Part shown: in pieces, positions 1 to 11,600 of the stretch
Numbering within the stretch: the stretch's first letter is position 1
Layout of the letters: each line of letters opens with the position of its first letter
Assembly (NCBI GenBank): GCA_037176705.1
Contig: CM073886.1
Coordinates: 7,522,001-7,586,000, forward strand
Reading direction: 5' to 3'
Length of the DNA: 64,000 bases
Origin: Molossus alvarezi
Taxonomy: Eukaryota > Chordata > Mammalia > Chiroptera > Molossidae
Notes under the pieces: generated by a model
Told to the model about the DNA's origin: nothing
Databases searched by the model: none
Seen by the model: only the letters and a program-made list of their open reading frames with translations
Translations under genes and position numbers: made by a program

Positions 1-1913
1 GATAAAAGTGCTCACAAATCTGGGAATAGAGGGATCTTGTCTTGACATAATAAAGGCCATATATGAAAGACCTATAGCCAATATCATACTCAATGGGCAA
101 AAATTAAAAGCATTTTTCTTAAAAAAAGGAACAATACAATGATGCCCACTTTTGCCACTGTTATTTAACATAGTATTGAAAGTCTTATCTACAGCAATCA
201 GACAGGAAGAAAAAAAAAAGGGATCCAAATAAGAAAAGAGTACATGAAACTGTCATTATTCGCAGTGACATGATACTATTGATGGCATTCTTATACACCA
301 ATGATGAACTCACAGAAAGAGAAACTAAAAAAACAATCCCATTTACCATAGTGGCAAGAAATTAAGATACATAGGAATAAATTTAACCAAAGAAATAAAG
401 TACCTATTCACAGAAAACTATAAGTCATTGAAAAAAGAAATAGAGGAAAATATAAAAAAGTGTAAGCACATACCTTGCTCATGGATTGAAAGAATTAACA
501 TCATTAAAATGTCCATACTACCCAAAGCAATCAAACAATTCAGTGCAATCCCCATCAAAATACCAATGACATACTTCACAGAACTAGAACAAATACTTCA
601 AAAGTTCATATGGAACCAAAAAAGATCCCAAATAGCCAAAGCAATCTTGAAAAAAAAAAAAAGAACAAAGTAGGAGGGATCACATTACCAGACTTCAGGT
701 TATACTACAAAGCCATTGCAATCAAAACAGCCTGGTATTGGCACAAGAACAGGCCTATAGACCAGTGGAACAGAATAGAGAACCCAGAAATGGACCCAAG
801 ACATTATGTTCAATTAATATTTGACAAAGGTGTCAAGAACATACAGTGGAGTAAAGACAGCCCCTTTAATAAATGGTGTTGGGAAAATTGGACAGCTACA
901 TGCAGGAAAATGAAACTAGACCACCAACTTACACCATACACAAGAATAAACTCAAAATGGATAAAAGACTTAAATGTGACTCATGAATCCATAAAAATCC
1001 TAGAAGAAACTGTAGGCATCAAAATTTCAAACATCTTACGCAGGAGAATTTTCACTTATACATCACCTAAGGCAACAGAAACAAAGGAGAAAATGAACAC
1101 AAGGGACTACATCAAACTCAAAAGCTTATGCACAGCAAAAGATACAATCATCAAAATGGAAAAGCAACCCACTGTATAGGAGAGCATAATTGCCAATGAT
1201 ATATCAGATAAGGAGTTAATTTCCAATATATATAGAGTGCTCATACAGCTCAACAAAAGGAAGACAAAGAACCCAATTAAAAAATGGGAAGAGGAACTAA
1301 ATAGACACCTCTCCAAACAGGACATACAGATGGCCAAGAGACATATGAAGAAATGCTCAATATCACTAATCATCAGAGAGATGCAAATTAAAACAACAAT
1401 GAGGTATCACCTCACATCTGTCGAATGGCTGCCATCAACAAATCATCAAACAACAAGTGCTGGTGAGGGTGTGGAGAAAAGGGGACTCTAGTACACTGCT
1501 GGTGGGAATGCAGACTGGTGCAGCCACTAAGGAAAACAATATGGTGTTACCTCAAAAAATTAAAAATTGAACTCCCTTTTGACCCAGTGATCTCACTTCT
1601 AGGAATATACCCTAAGAAGCCTGAAACACCAATCAGAAAGAACATTTGTACCCCCATGTTCATAGCAGCACTATTTACAATAGCTAAGATCTGGAAACAG
1701 CCCAAATGTCCATCAGTAGATGAATGGATAAAAAAGCTGTGGTACATGTACACAATGGAGTACTATGCAGCTGTAAGAAAGAAAGATCTCTTATCCTTTG
1801 AGATGACATGGAGGGACCTGGAGGGTTATCCTAAGCGAAACAAGCCAAGCAGAGAAAGACAAGTATCATATGACCTCACTTATTTGTGGAATGTAATGAA
1901 CATAACAGTCTGA
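1..1913 (+). pseudogene. Broken LINE-1 ORF2 (RT to C-terminus)
   Basis: This is ORF2 coding sequence for the L1 endonuclease/reverse transcriptase, here only the RT core onwards. Fragments of the protein read in different frames: 428-673 (motif [13 protein letters not shown]), 610-1179 (motif [14 protein letters not shown], then the region ending in MEKQPTV), 1237-1491 and 1518-1913 (motif [15 protein letters not shown], ending in NVMNITV). About 140 bases appear deleted near 277, where the FADD catalytic region joins straight to the YTNDELTERE region. A frame change occurs in the A-run at about 650-662. With stops, deletion and frameshifts it cannot encode a working protein. Confidence 0.9.
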
Positions 1914-2117
1914 GGAATGGTGTAGTCCCAGAGATGTAGAAGTGGGGTTCAGACTGACAATCCCCAGAAGAAGGTGTGGTGGGGGAGAGATAAACTACAG
2001 AGCTTATATGCATGTGTGCATGAACAATGGACATGGACAACAAAGATGGGGGCAGGGCGGGGGGAATCAGTTGGGGAAAAAGGAGAAACACCTGTAACAA
2101 AAATAAATAAATAAATT
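1..2117 (+). mobile_element. LINE-1 element, 3' half, cut by window edge
   Basis: This is the reverse-transcriptase to 3' UTR part of a LINE-1. It starts at the window edge within the RT domain, carries the ORF2 C-terminal region to about 1913, then a 3' UTR with the bat L1 signature (a G-rich stretch at about 2047-2066) and ends in an A-rich tail with repeated AATAAA units at about 2098-2117. The same 3' UTR recurs in this window at 8405-8640, 28323-28750, 28797-29040 and 34570-34815, so it belongs to a lineage that was active in this genome. The 5' part lies outside the window, so its full length and target-site duplication cannot be judged. Confidence 0.93.
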
Positions 2118-2165
2118 AAAAAAAATAAAAATAAATGCTGTAAATAGATTATTTATAGATAATTT

Positions 2166-2340
2166 TTAAAATGTGTTTTTTAAATTGAATGTTTTTTTTT
2201 TTTTTTTTAGAGAGAAAAACCGTGATATGAGAAAGAAACATGGATTAGCTGCCTCCTGCATGCCCCGTGACCTGGAATCAGACCGGGACCTCTCAGTTCA
2301 TGGTATGACCTTCAATCCACTGAGCCACACTAGCTGGGCA
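2166..2340 (-). mobile_element. Ves-type tRNA-derived SINE
   Basis: The copy is reversed: a T-run at 2192-2208 (its A tail), then the purine-rich body, the 'CTGCACGCCCC'-like middle, and the tRNA-like head ending at 2340. An imperfect duplication of about 18 bases, ATTATTTATAGATAATTT, flanks it at 2148-2165 and 2341-2358, which fits LINE-mediated insertion. It landed just past the A-rich tail of the LINE-1. Confidence 0.85.
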
Positions 2341-2365
2341 ATTATTCATAGATAATTTAACCTCT

Positions 2366-2515
2366 GTAAGATGTGTTCTAATTTTACTCTCCTGTTACAG
2401 ATGAGAAAACTAAAGCTTAAGAGAGTTAGTTATTTGCTTACAGTGTAGAAATAGGGCTTAAACTTGGGTTCTTTGATGATTAAGGCCATGCTCTTAATCA
2501 TTTTATTAAGCTGCC
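2366..2515 (-). repeat. MIR remnant
   Basis: The order of motifs matches a reversed MIR: 'ACAGATGAGAAAACT', then the region corresponding to 'GTCACACAGC', then 'ATGCTCTTAATCA'. This is an old, mammal-wide tRNA-derived SINE. The edges are approximate. Confidence 0.7.
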
Positions 2516-4583
2516 ACTCAGCTGGGTTAAAAAAATAATGCATTATTTGTAAGAGATAAACCAATGCAAATATGTACATAAACAATCTGAAAATAAAGTG
2601 TTGGAAAAGATATACTAGGCAAATGACAAAATGAAAAGAGGCAAGGGCCATAGTATTGATGTCAGTGTCATAGTGGTATCAGAGAAATGAGTGGGTGGGG
2701 TTTCTCCATCACTAGTGGGAGTGGTGGGGTTCTTGCAAAATCTTGAGAAAGTTAATTTTCTAAAACTTGCATGGGAGAGTGAGATGTGGTAAAAGACTTT
2801 ATTTTGGTGGAGTTATAGTCCTTGGTTTGTAAAGTCCCATTTCCCTTAATCCATCCTGGAAGCAGGGTAGCTGGGAATTCAGCAGAGCTACAAGCAGGGC
2901 CAGTGTCCAGAGTTTCCAATCCATGGGGAAGCTGAGTCCCGTGTAGCATCAGGCGTTAGGATAGGTTTCGTCCATCAGTCCACTGTACGGGTCCCACGTG
3001 GCTGTGGGCCATGTGAGCAAATGCAGGGGAGTGCTCCCCTGCAGCAGGAAAGTCGGAACCCAGCGTGCAAAAGAACCAACAGAGTGAAGAGAGAGCAATT
3101 TCTTTTTTCAGGAGATTATTTATCTCAGATTTTGTGCCCTTGCAGTGGACATGCCCATTCTGGCCAGTCAGCTGTTCCCAGGTGTGATTGACAGGTATCT
3201 TCCCACATCACCCAGACCTTATTGGGCATGTGTGTAAACTGCCTTTGTCCAGTCCCTTCTCTGGGCAATCTGCAGGGAGTAGACCTGGAGAGTGTTAAGT
3301 TCCTGACATAGCTGTACAAATGTATGCTCCTTTCCTGTTATTTAATAACTAGGCTAATTATGACATATCGATCAGATGTGAATAAGGCAACTTTGAGAAC
3401 AGTATGTATAACTGTGTATCATGTATATGAGCTGTGGAATTGGTGCTGACGTGAAGGGTGTGTATGTAGATTGTTATCGAATAATGCTGGTTTATTTGCG
3501 TAATTAAAAAAGATTTTTTTAAAAAATAGAAATAATAAACACCATCTTTGGTCTTTAGCTGTTTATCAGTTTAGCTGAAAAATGGGCAGGTGCCCACCTG
3601 TCCACAATGCGAACCAAGAGAAGAGCTGGGGAGAGAGGCTGCGGATGAATACAAAGCTAAGCCTTAAAAGTGGTGATGAAACAGGGAACGCTTTTCAGTA
3701 GAGCTGTCAGCAAGCACTCTCTCTCATCAAGCTTTGACAATTCCCCTTTCCTTCGAGGGGCTGAGGGGACAATCTAAAGGCAGTATGCAAGAATGACAGT
3801 ATCAGCCACGTGTCTCCTTTTCAAAGCAGCGGAATGTTTTCAATCAGAAAGAAAAATGAAAAAGCCCCGCAACAACGCAACTTTTCTTATTTCATCCAAA
3901 CCAGGCTGTCTGTCACTTTGCAGTTGCCATGACAACAGCAGCTCTCCTCCTTCTTCATTTGGATCTATTTCCAAACTGAGAACAAGAATGGAAAAGATCA
4001 GAAAATGGGACAAGCAAGTAGGCATTGAAGGCATTAGAATTATTTGCCCTGGAGAACAGAATGCTGAGAGGCGGCAATTACATTGTTCTGGTCTATTAAA
4101 GGTTACTCCTACTTAAGTAGTTCTCTGCTTGGGTCCAAGATAAAATCAGATTTATTTTAACTGGAGGGAAATAGCTTTAGGGAGAAAAGGTCCCTGATAG
4201 AAAGTTCTGTGGGTCTGCTGCTCCTTTCTCAGGGCAGACTGAGGAGGAGGAGGCACTGGGATTTTCTCTTGCAACGGTTGTTATCTTCCTCTGAAAAGGT
4301 TTTGATCAGTGGGACAACACTGTTGGGGCTAGAAAAATATTAATCCTTTTCATCCTACCGTCTAAGTTATTGTAGCTGGGCTAATAATCAGATTAATAGA
4401 GACAAATTCACAGGAGAAAATAAAAAGTTTAATACATTTGCATGGGGAGTTCACATAAGCATCAAGATTCTAAACACAGTGAGGCAACATTGGGTCAATA
4501 AGACATTGTGGACAAAAAAGAAAAGGGGGGTGGGTATCAGATTTTGGAAGTGAGAATGGGTAGTTGAGGAAGAGCCAAACATA
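2516..4583. other. Unclassified, apparently unique sequence
   Basis: No repeat family or gene is recognised with confidence. Open frames of 64-107 codons occur on both strands (for example 3793-4116 +), but they overlap one another and match no family I know. The part at 3540-4110 is of mixed base composition and carries an X-box-like site. The part at 2700-3320 could be an old LTR, but no ends were found. Confidence 0.5.
3923..3936. promoter_or_regulatory. X-box-like RFX site
   Basis: The 14 bases GTTGCCATGACAAC form a near-perfect inverted repeat (halves GTTGCC and GTTGTC). They differ at one base from the ideal RFX-family site GTTGCCATGGCAAC. Whether it is bound cannot be told from sequence alone. 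Confidence 0.45.
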
Positions 4584-4601
4584 CATGGCAGGAAAATTCT
4601 T

Positions 4602-4836
4602 TTTTTTAATTCTCACCTGAGGATATTTTCCCATTTATCTTCAGATAGAGTAGGAGGAAGAGAAAGGTAGAGAGAGGGAGAGAGAAACATCAATGCGAGA
4701 GGGACACATCGACTGGTGACCCCAACCAGGGCCAGGGATGAACTAAAACTGAGATACGTGCCCTTGACCAGAATCAAACCCAAGACTCTTTGGTCTGCAG
4801 GCCGACACTCTAACTATTGAGTCAAACCAGCCAGGG
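4602..4836 (-). mobile_element. Ves-type SINE with perfect 18-base duplication
   Basis: This is a reversed Ves SINE: it begins with a T-run and 'TCTCACCTGAGGATATTT', continues through the GA-rich block and 'AACCAGGGCCAGGG', and ends with the tRNA-like head 'AAACCAGCCAGGG'. The 18-base sequence CATGGCAGGAAAATTCTT is repeated exactly at 4584-4601 and 4837-4854, which fixes the borders and suggests a fairly recent insertion. Confidence 0.95.
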
Positions 4837-4854
4837 CATGGCAGGAAAATTCTT

Positions 4855-5085
4855 GCTGGGTGACTCAGACGCAATGGGCACAGTGGGTTTTTCACTAACA
4901 GGCTTGGAGCCTTCCTGCTGGGGTAATGATACTGAAGGTGATTAGCCAGGCCTCTCTTCCTAAAGCAAATTTCTCTGTCTGGATCTCTTGGGAAGCAAAG
5001 GAGGAAGGATCAAAAGTTCTTTCTGAGTTTTGTTCTATTTTTACTTTCTCACTCTTTGCAACAATCGCGAAGGAAGACACCATTA
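4855..5085. other. Unclassified sequence
   Basis: Nothing recognised. An open frame on the minus strand (4895-5230) runs on into the MIR and is judged to be chance. Confidence 0.4.
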
Positions 5086-5087
5086 CT

Positions 5088-5210
5088 GCTCTCACCTTAT
5101 AGACGATAAAAGTTTTGGGTGGAGAGCTGAGCAGCTTGCCCAAGGTCACAGCTGTGCCCGGCAGAGGAGTGAGTGAGCCCGGAGAGTCTGTATTCTTAAC
5201 CAGTGGTAGA
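5088..5210 (-). repeat. MIR remnant
   Basis: A reversed MIR core is visible: 'TTGCCCAAGGTCACAGCTG', then a purine-rich stretch, then 'TTCTTAACCAGTGGTA'. Confidence 0.7.
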
Positions 5211-5316
5211 TTCTTGGGACAGACAATCACTCTCTTGAAATGGTTCCACTTGTGATGGGGCCTTGGAAGGAACCCTGTGTAAAGCCCTCATAGATTCAAG
5301 TTCTAATCTGGTTTCT

Positions 5317-5780
5317 CCATTCATTCGGTCGCTCTTTAACAAGTGCTGATTGAATGCCTACCATGTGAAGTCCCTAACTAAGCACTGGGAACCGGGAGAG
5401 CAGGATGAACAAGGTCTCCTAGAGCCTATGCGCAGGAAAGGACCCCAGACGTAAATGAACAAGTGAATATGATACTTGCAGATGCTAAGGAGAGCTTACT
5501 CCCTTATGAGAGCATCCTCCAGATGGAGGGAGTAAAACTGGGCGATGAAACAGAGACTGAGGGCTGGCTGGCTGGCTGGGTGGAGGGGGGCTGCTTTAGG
5601 CAAGATGGTTGGAGAGATTTTCTGAGGCGGTGATGATTTCAGTGGAGACCTGGGGATGGAAGGAGCCAGTCTCCTGGGGCACCATTCCAGGCAGAGGTAG
5701 GTGTGAGCTTGGGTCAAGCCTGAGAGTGGAACAGGGGGTTAGATCACATCGGACCAGGCCAGGGCAGGGCTTGGATGTCG
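5317..5780 (-). repeat. L2 LINE 3' region remnant
   Basis: The sequence reads as reversed L2. It begins with 'TCCATTCATTCGGTC' and 'TGATTGAATGCCTACCATGTG', which corresponds to the end of L2, followed by 'CACTGGGAACCG' and 'GATGAACAAGG'. Further right is the typical stretch around 'GGAGACCTGGGGATGGAAGGAGCCAG'-like text at 5643-5670. The repeat is ancient and diverged. Confidence 0.65.
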
Positions 5781-5828
5781 GTGGCAGCTTCAGGTGTGTT
5801 TGAAGAGTTTGGATTGAGAGGCAGGGTC

Positions 5829-6597
5829 TCTACTTGGGGTGAGGGTGCTGATGCCATCTAGTGGGTATGTAAGGACAGAAAACAGGACTTTTCCTTTTTA
5901 TTATGATTTTTTCCCACAATTTATGAGAAGCACCTGGTAATTAAATGTGGAGCTTGCTGGTGTCTGCAACTTCAAAACGCCTTTCTCCCCGAACAATAAA
6001 TAGATAAGGGCTGGTCTCTTTCCCAGCCGTTTTTAGAATAGAAACTTCCCTTCTCCCTTCCCCCTTCAAACAAATCTGCCCCTTTCAAATGCGTTGTTGC
6101 TACCCCTTCAGGTGAAACTCCTTTTTCTCTTTACCCCCAAGCATATTTTACAGGATAAAGAAGATAAAAGAACCCCTCCCCCACCCTGTGGTGCACAACC
6201 AGACTGTCTCCTAAGAACAAACCGCATGTCCTCAAGGCAACTCCCCCGCACCTGCATCTGTGTGACTTCAAACAGGATCTCCGCCCTGTCTCCATGTCCC
6301 TTGACTCCCAAAAGCCCCCGAGAAAAGAGCAACTCTCTCTTCCTGCCCTGCCCTTGTATCGCCAGCCAGCCGTCCTTCCTGACTGTGGGGAAAGAGAAAT
6401 CAGTTTCCTCTTTTTTCTTTCTTCTCTCCGTTGCGGATCTTTCACAAGCCCGCATCACTGGCCCAAACAAAACCCTATCAGGGTAGAGGCTAGGGATGCT
6501 GCTAAACATCCTGCAATGCCCAGCTCAGCCCCATCCAAAAGAACGATCCAGTCCAAATATCCTCAGCGCCGAGGTTGGGAAACCCTGGTTCTGTATA
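5829..6597 (+). mobile_element. MER20 hAT-Charlie element, split by an LTR
   Basis: Two pieces of the non-autonomous DNA transposon MER20 are present. The left piece (about 5829-5867) contains GCCATCTAGTGGGTA and the right piece (6481-6597) contains GGGATGCTGCTAAACATCCT and the end GCCGAGGTTGGGAAACCCTG. In the family these are directly adjacent; here they are separated by 613 bases. MER20 is an old eutherian element without coding capacity. Confidence 0.75.
5868..6480. mobile_element. Solo LTR of an endogenous retrovirus
   Basis: The inserted block starts with TG (TGTAAGGACAG) and ends with CA (CCCTATCA), as LTRs do. It is flanked by a 5-base direct repeat GGGTA at 5863-5867 and 6481-6485. 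The host MER20 reads through once the block and one copy of GGGTA are removed. An AATAAA lies at about 5995. The length of 613 bases fits a solo LTR left by recombination between the two ends of a provirus, and no internal retroviral sequence is present. The family was not identified and the orientation is undecided. Confidence 0.72.
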
Positions 6598-7638
6598 CAA
6601 GGCTGTCCTTGCAGGCCAAGGGGAAGAGATCGGAGTCTATTCTGGGTGAGAGTGAAACCATCAGACGTGGGAGGCCGTGGAGTGTTGACGCGATTTATAT
6701 TTCAGAAGGCAACTGTGACTGCTGAACAGGAAATACGTTGTAGGGGATCCAGAATAGAGTCAGAGAGAATAATGAGTTTTTGTTTTTTAAATGTTCTGTA
6801 CTGGCAGCATAAGTGTTCCCAGAGAATGGAAACGGAAGCTTGGTTTTGGGGTGACCGTGGAGATGGGGAGGAGCGAGAGGTCTTGGGAAGCAGAGGTGGC
6901 CGGGCTTGCTGATGCTGGGGTGAAGAGAGGAATCAGGGATGACCCTCGGGCTGTGGCCTGAACACCTGGGCAGGTGGGTGCTGTATATTTACATGGAATA
7001 CAAATTCATTATGTTCACATGGGAATATAAATTTGAATATGTAAGTTTGGGGAAATTGGAGAGGAATCAAAGGTTCTCTCCTAGACATGTTAGATTTAAC
7101 AAACCTGTGAGAGATTCAAGGGGAGAGAATGAGCTGCAGGAAATAGCAGTTACATAGACAACGTCCCCTCGCTGGGCTTGTTTCCTTCTTGGAAAATGAG
7201 CAGTAGCCCCAAAGTTCCAGGGTGCTGGAGCCATGAAGATTTCATCATGCTACTCAGAATGGCATGAAATTTAAAACTTAGGACTTGAGGACTTGTTTAT
7301 TTCTGGAATTTTCCATTTAATATGTCCAGATCATGGTTGACAGTGGATAACTGAAACTGTGGAAAACAAGACTGTGGATGTGAGACACTACAGTAATGCT
7401 GCATCTGACCCCGACTCCAGAAACTCCGAGTGTGGTCTGGAGTGGCACCTGGACTCCAGGACGTTTGCAGAACCCTCAAAGTAATTAGTTGTACAGTTAG
7501 GGATTAGAATGAGTGGACTTCGGATTGTGGCTTTCAGTTGGTCACACGATGGTGTCATCTGTGTGTGTGCTTGTGTGCATGTGCGTTTATGTTAAGGATA
7601 CTTAGCCCAGCACTATCCTCAGAGAGACTGACTTAATT
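6598..7638. other. Unclassified sequence
   Basis: No gene or repeat family recognised. Overlapping open frames at 6496-6912 and 6939-7157 match no family I know and partly cover the MER20 end. Confidence 0.5.
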
Positions 7639-7639
7639 G

Positions 7640-7722
7640 GTCTGGATGTAGTTTAAGGATTAGAATTTTTTAAAGCTCCCTGGTGATTCTACTGTAAAGC
7701 CAGACTTAAGAACCACTCAGAC
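7640..7722 (+). repeat. MER5-like hAT fragment
   Basis: The sequence TTTTTTAAAGCTCCCTGGTG, followed by GATTCTACTGTAAAGCCAG and AAGAACCACTCAG, resembles the terminal half of MER5A-type hAT-Charlie elements. It is old and partial. Confidence 0.55.
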
Positions 7723-7766
7723 CAGAGACGAAGACAATGTGATAATCGGCAGGAAGGAGTTATTTA

Positions 7767-7932
7767 CTTATTCATTGAATACACACTTATAGAGTGCCTC
7801 TATGTGCCAGGCGAGGGTTCTGCGTGTTTATGGATATTAACCCATTTCAGTTAATGATGTTCTCTAAGGTGAGTACTGTTAATGTCCTCATTCTCTGTAC
7901 AGTAAAGGCTGCTGAGGCACAGAAAACTGAAC
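7767..7932 (-). repeat. MIR or L2-type old repeat
   Basis: The stretch has 'AGAGTGCCTCTATGTGCCAGG', 'ATATTAACCCATTTCAGTTAATG' and 'GCTGCTGAGGCACAGAAAACTGA'-like motifs (each seen with gaps). This order matches the reversed 3' part of MIR. Confidence 0.65.
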
Positions 7933-7939
7933 TGGGATA

Positions 7940-8045
7940 AAAGAGGATGGAGGTGTTTTAGGGGAAACTTCTAGGACAAGCTTCTAGAATTGAGCCCTGA
8001 AGAATATGTACAAGAGAGCCAGGCAAATGCAGGGTGTAGGTGGGA
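7940..8045 (-). repeat. L2 remnant
   Basis: 'GAATTGAGCCCTGAAGAATA' followed by 'AGAGAGCCAGGCAAATG' resembles the reversed L2 segment that normally follows the L2 end. It is weakly supported. Confidence 0.45.
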
Positions 8046-8079
8046 GTAGAGCGAGAAGAATTAGTCCCACACCACTGCG

Positions 8080-8362
8080 GGTTCAGCATGGTGCCCCTAG
8101 TCAACAATACCGTAATGTGCACTTAAAAATGTAAGAGGGCAGTCTCATGTTCAGTGTTCATGTATGTACACACAAAAGCAAAACAAAATCAGAAAACGAA
8201 AAAGAACACAAGGAAACTTTGGAGATGACTGATATGTCTCTGACCTTGATTGTGGTGAGGGTTTCATGGGCACGCTCATGTCCAAACCCATCAGGTTGTA
8301 CGCGGTAAATATGTATAGATTTTTATATCAATTATACTTCCATAAAGTTGTTTTTTAAAAAA
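8080..8362 (+). mobile_element. Old LINE-1 (L1M-type) 3' UTR fragment
   Basis: The sequence ends with 'TATCAATTATACTTCCATAA' and then AAGTTG plus a short T/A tail, and it contains 'TGATTGTGGTGAGGGTTTCA'. This is the usual 3' terminus of old L1M elements. No coding part is attached. Confidence 0.65.
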
Positions 8363-8639
8363 CAGGGTTTTCAGTGAAGTGTTGAGGATGAAATCATTAT
8401 TTTTTTATCCTCCAATTTTTAATAATTTATTTTTTGTTATAGAAATTTCTCCCCCCCAGAACCCCTATTTCCCATCCCGTCCCTCCAACCCCCTAACATT
8501 GTTGTCTATGTCCATTGGTCATACATACATGCATATAAGTTCCTTGGTCCATCTCATCAATTCCCCCCACCCCCATACTCTGAGGTTTGTCAGTCTGAAC
8601 CATACTCCTTTCTATGTCTCCGGGTCTATTTCATTCATC

Positions 8640-11600
8640 AGCCCACCTTGTTCATTATATTCCACAAGTAAGTGAGATCATGTGGTATTTGTCTTACTCT
8701 GATTGGCTTATTTCACTTAGCATAATGCTCTCCAGGTCCCTCCATATTGTCACAAAGGTTAAGAAATCTTTCTTACAGCTGCATAGTGTTCCATTGTGTA
8801 TATGTACCACAGCTTTTTTATCCACTCATCCATTGGTGGACACGGGCTGTTTCCAGATCTTAGCAATTTTAAACAATGTTGCTATAGGGATACATATATT
8901 CTTTCTAATTGGTGTTTCAGGCTTCTTAGGATATATTCCTAGAAGTGGGATCATGGGGTCAAATGAAAATTCAATTTTTAATTTTTTGAGGACACACCAT
9001 ACTGTTTTTCATAGTGTCTGCACCAGTCTGCATTCCCACCAGCAGTGTACTAGAGTCCCCTTTTCTCCACACCCTCGCCAACACTTGTTGTTTGATGATT
9101 TGTTGATGGCGGCCATTCTGACAGGTGTGAGGTGATACCTCATCATTGTTTTAATTTGCATTTCTCTGATGATTAGTGATGTTGAGCATTTCTTCATATG
9201 TCTTTTGGCCATTTGTATGTCCTTTTAGGAGATGTATCTATTTAGCTCCTCTGCCCATTTTTTAATTGGGTTCTTTGTCTTTCTTTTGTTGAGTTGTATG
9301 AGCACTCTCTATATATTGGAAACTAACCCCTTATCTGATATATCATTGGCAATTATGCTCTGCCATACAGTGGGTTGCCTTTCCATTTTGATGATTTTAT
9401 CTTTTGCTGTGCAGAAGCTTTTGAGTTTGATGTAGTCCCATGTGTTCATTTTCTCCTTTGTTTCTGTTACCTTAGGTGAAAATTCTGCTGCATATGATGT
9501 CTCAAATTTTGTTGCCTACAGTTTCTTCTAGGATTTTTATGGATTCATGAGTCACATTTAAGTCTTTTATTCATTTTTAGTTTATTCTGGTGTATGGTAT
9601 AAGTTGATGGTCTAGTTTCATTTTTTTGCATGTAGCTGTCCAATTTTCCCAACACCATTTATTAAAGAGGCTGTCTTAACTCCACTGTATGCTGTTGCCA
9701 CCTTTGTCAAATATTAATTGAACATATTGCCTTGCATTCATTTCTGGGTTCTCTGTTCTGTCCCACTGAATTATATGCCTGTTCTTGTGCCAGTACCAGG
9801 CTGTTTTGATTACAGTAGCTTTGTAATGTAACTTGATATCTGATATTGTGATCCCACCTACTTTGTCCTTCTTTTTTAAGATTGCTGTGGCTATTCGGGG
9901 TCTTTTTTGGTTCCAAATGAACTTTTGAAGTATTTGTTCTAGTTCTGTGAAATGTGTCATTGGTATTTTGATGGGGATTGCATTGAATCTATAGATTGCT
10001 TAGGGTAGTATGGACATTTTAATGATTTAATTCTTCTAATCCATGAACAAGGTATATGCTTCCACTTTTTTATATCTTCCTCTATTTCTTTTTTCAATGT
10101 CCTGCGGTTTTCTGAAAATAGGTCCTTTACTTCTTTGGTTAAGTTTATTCCTAGGTATCTTAATTTTTTTGTTGTGATGGCAAATGGGATTTTTTTTTTT
10201 TTTTTTTAGTTTCTCTCTCCGTGGGCTCATCATTGATGTATAAGAATGCTATTGATTTCTTGACATTAATTTTGTATTCTGCTAATTTGCCAAATTCATT
10301 TATTAAGTCCAGTAGATTATTCATGGAGTCTTTAGGGTTTTCTATGTACAATATCATGTCATCTGCAAATAATGACAGTTTCACTATTGCCTTTTCTATG
10401 TGGATCTCTTTTATTTTTTCTTCATGTCTGACTGCTGTGGCTAAGACTTCCAGTATGATGTCGAATAAGAGTGGCCAAAGTGGGCATCCCTGTCTTGTTC
10501 CATTTCTTAAGGGAAATACTTTTAGTTTTTGCCCATTGAGTATGATGTTGGCAGTAGATGTTTCATGTATGGCCTTTATTATGTTGAGACATGATTCCTT
10601 TATTCCCACATTGCTGAGCGTTTTTATCAGAAATGGGTGCTGGATTTTGTTGAATGCTTTTTCAGCTTCTATTGATATGATTGATCATGTGTTTTTTATC
10701 TTTTATTTTGTTTATGTGGTGTATCACATTTATCAATTTGCAAATATTGTACCATCCTTGCATCCCTGGGGTGAATCCCATTTGGTCATGGTGAATAATT
10801 TTTTTAATGTATTGCTGTTTTTAATTTGCTAATATTTTAAGGATTTTGGCATCTTTGTTCATCAGGGATATTGGCCTATAGTTTTCTTTGTCGGGTCTTT
10901 ATCTGGCTTTGGAATTAGAGTTATGCTGGCCTTATAAAATGAGTTTGGGAGTGTTTCTTCTTCTTGGATTTTTTGGAATAGTTTAAGGAGAATGGGTGTC
11001 AATTCTTCTTTGAATGTTTGGTAAAATTTTCCCGTGAAGCCATCTGGGCCTGGGCTTTTGTTTGCTGGGAGAGTCTTGATTACATCTTCATTTTCCTTAG
11101 TTTTTATTGGTCTGATCAAGTTTTCTATCCCTTCCTTAGTTCAGTTTTGGAAGACTAGGTGTTTCTAGAAATTCATCCATTTCACTTAGATTGTCCAATT
11201 TGTTGCCGTATAATTGTTCATAGTATTTGTTAATGATCCTTTGTATTTTGGTGGTGTCAGTTGTTACTTATCCTCTTTCATTTCTGATTTTGTGTATTTG
11301 GGTTCTCTCTCTTTTTTTCTTGATGAGTCTAGATAATGATCCACAATTCTTGTTTATCTTTTGGAAAAACCATCTTTTTGTTTCATTGATCCTTTGAATT
11401 ATTATTATTTTTTTGGGTCTCTATGTCGTTTATTTCTGCTCTGATCATTACTATTGCCTTTCTTCTATTTACTCTGGGGCTCTGGGGTTTTCTTTTTGTT
11501 TGCTTTCTAGTTCTTTAAGTTGTGAGGTTAGATAGTCAATTAAAATTTTTTGCGTTTCTAGAGGTAGGCCTGTAGTGCTATGAACTTCCCCCTTGGAATT

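Noticed and set aside
610..1179. 189-codon open frame as a host gene
   Set aside because: Its translation is LINE-1 ORF2 (for example [14 protein letters not shown]), continuous with the flanking L1.
6094..6912. Overlapping frames of 130-143 codons on both strands
   Set aside because: They cover a solo LTR and MER20 sequence and have no domain similarity that I recognise.
10221..10832. 203-codon plus-strand open frame
   Set aside because: It is the antisense of LINE-1 ORF2 reverse transcriptase on the minus strand.
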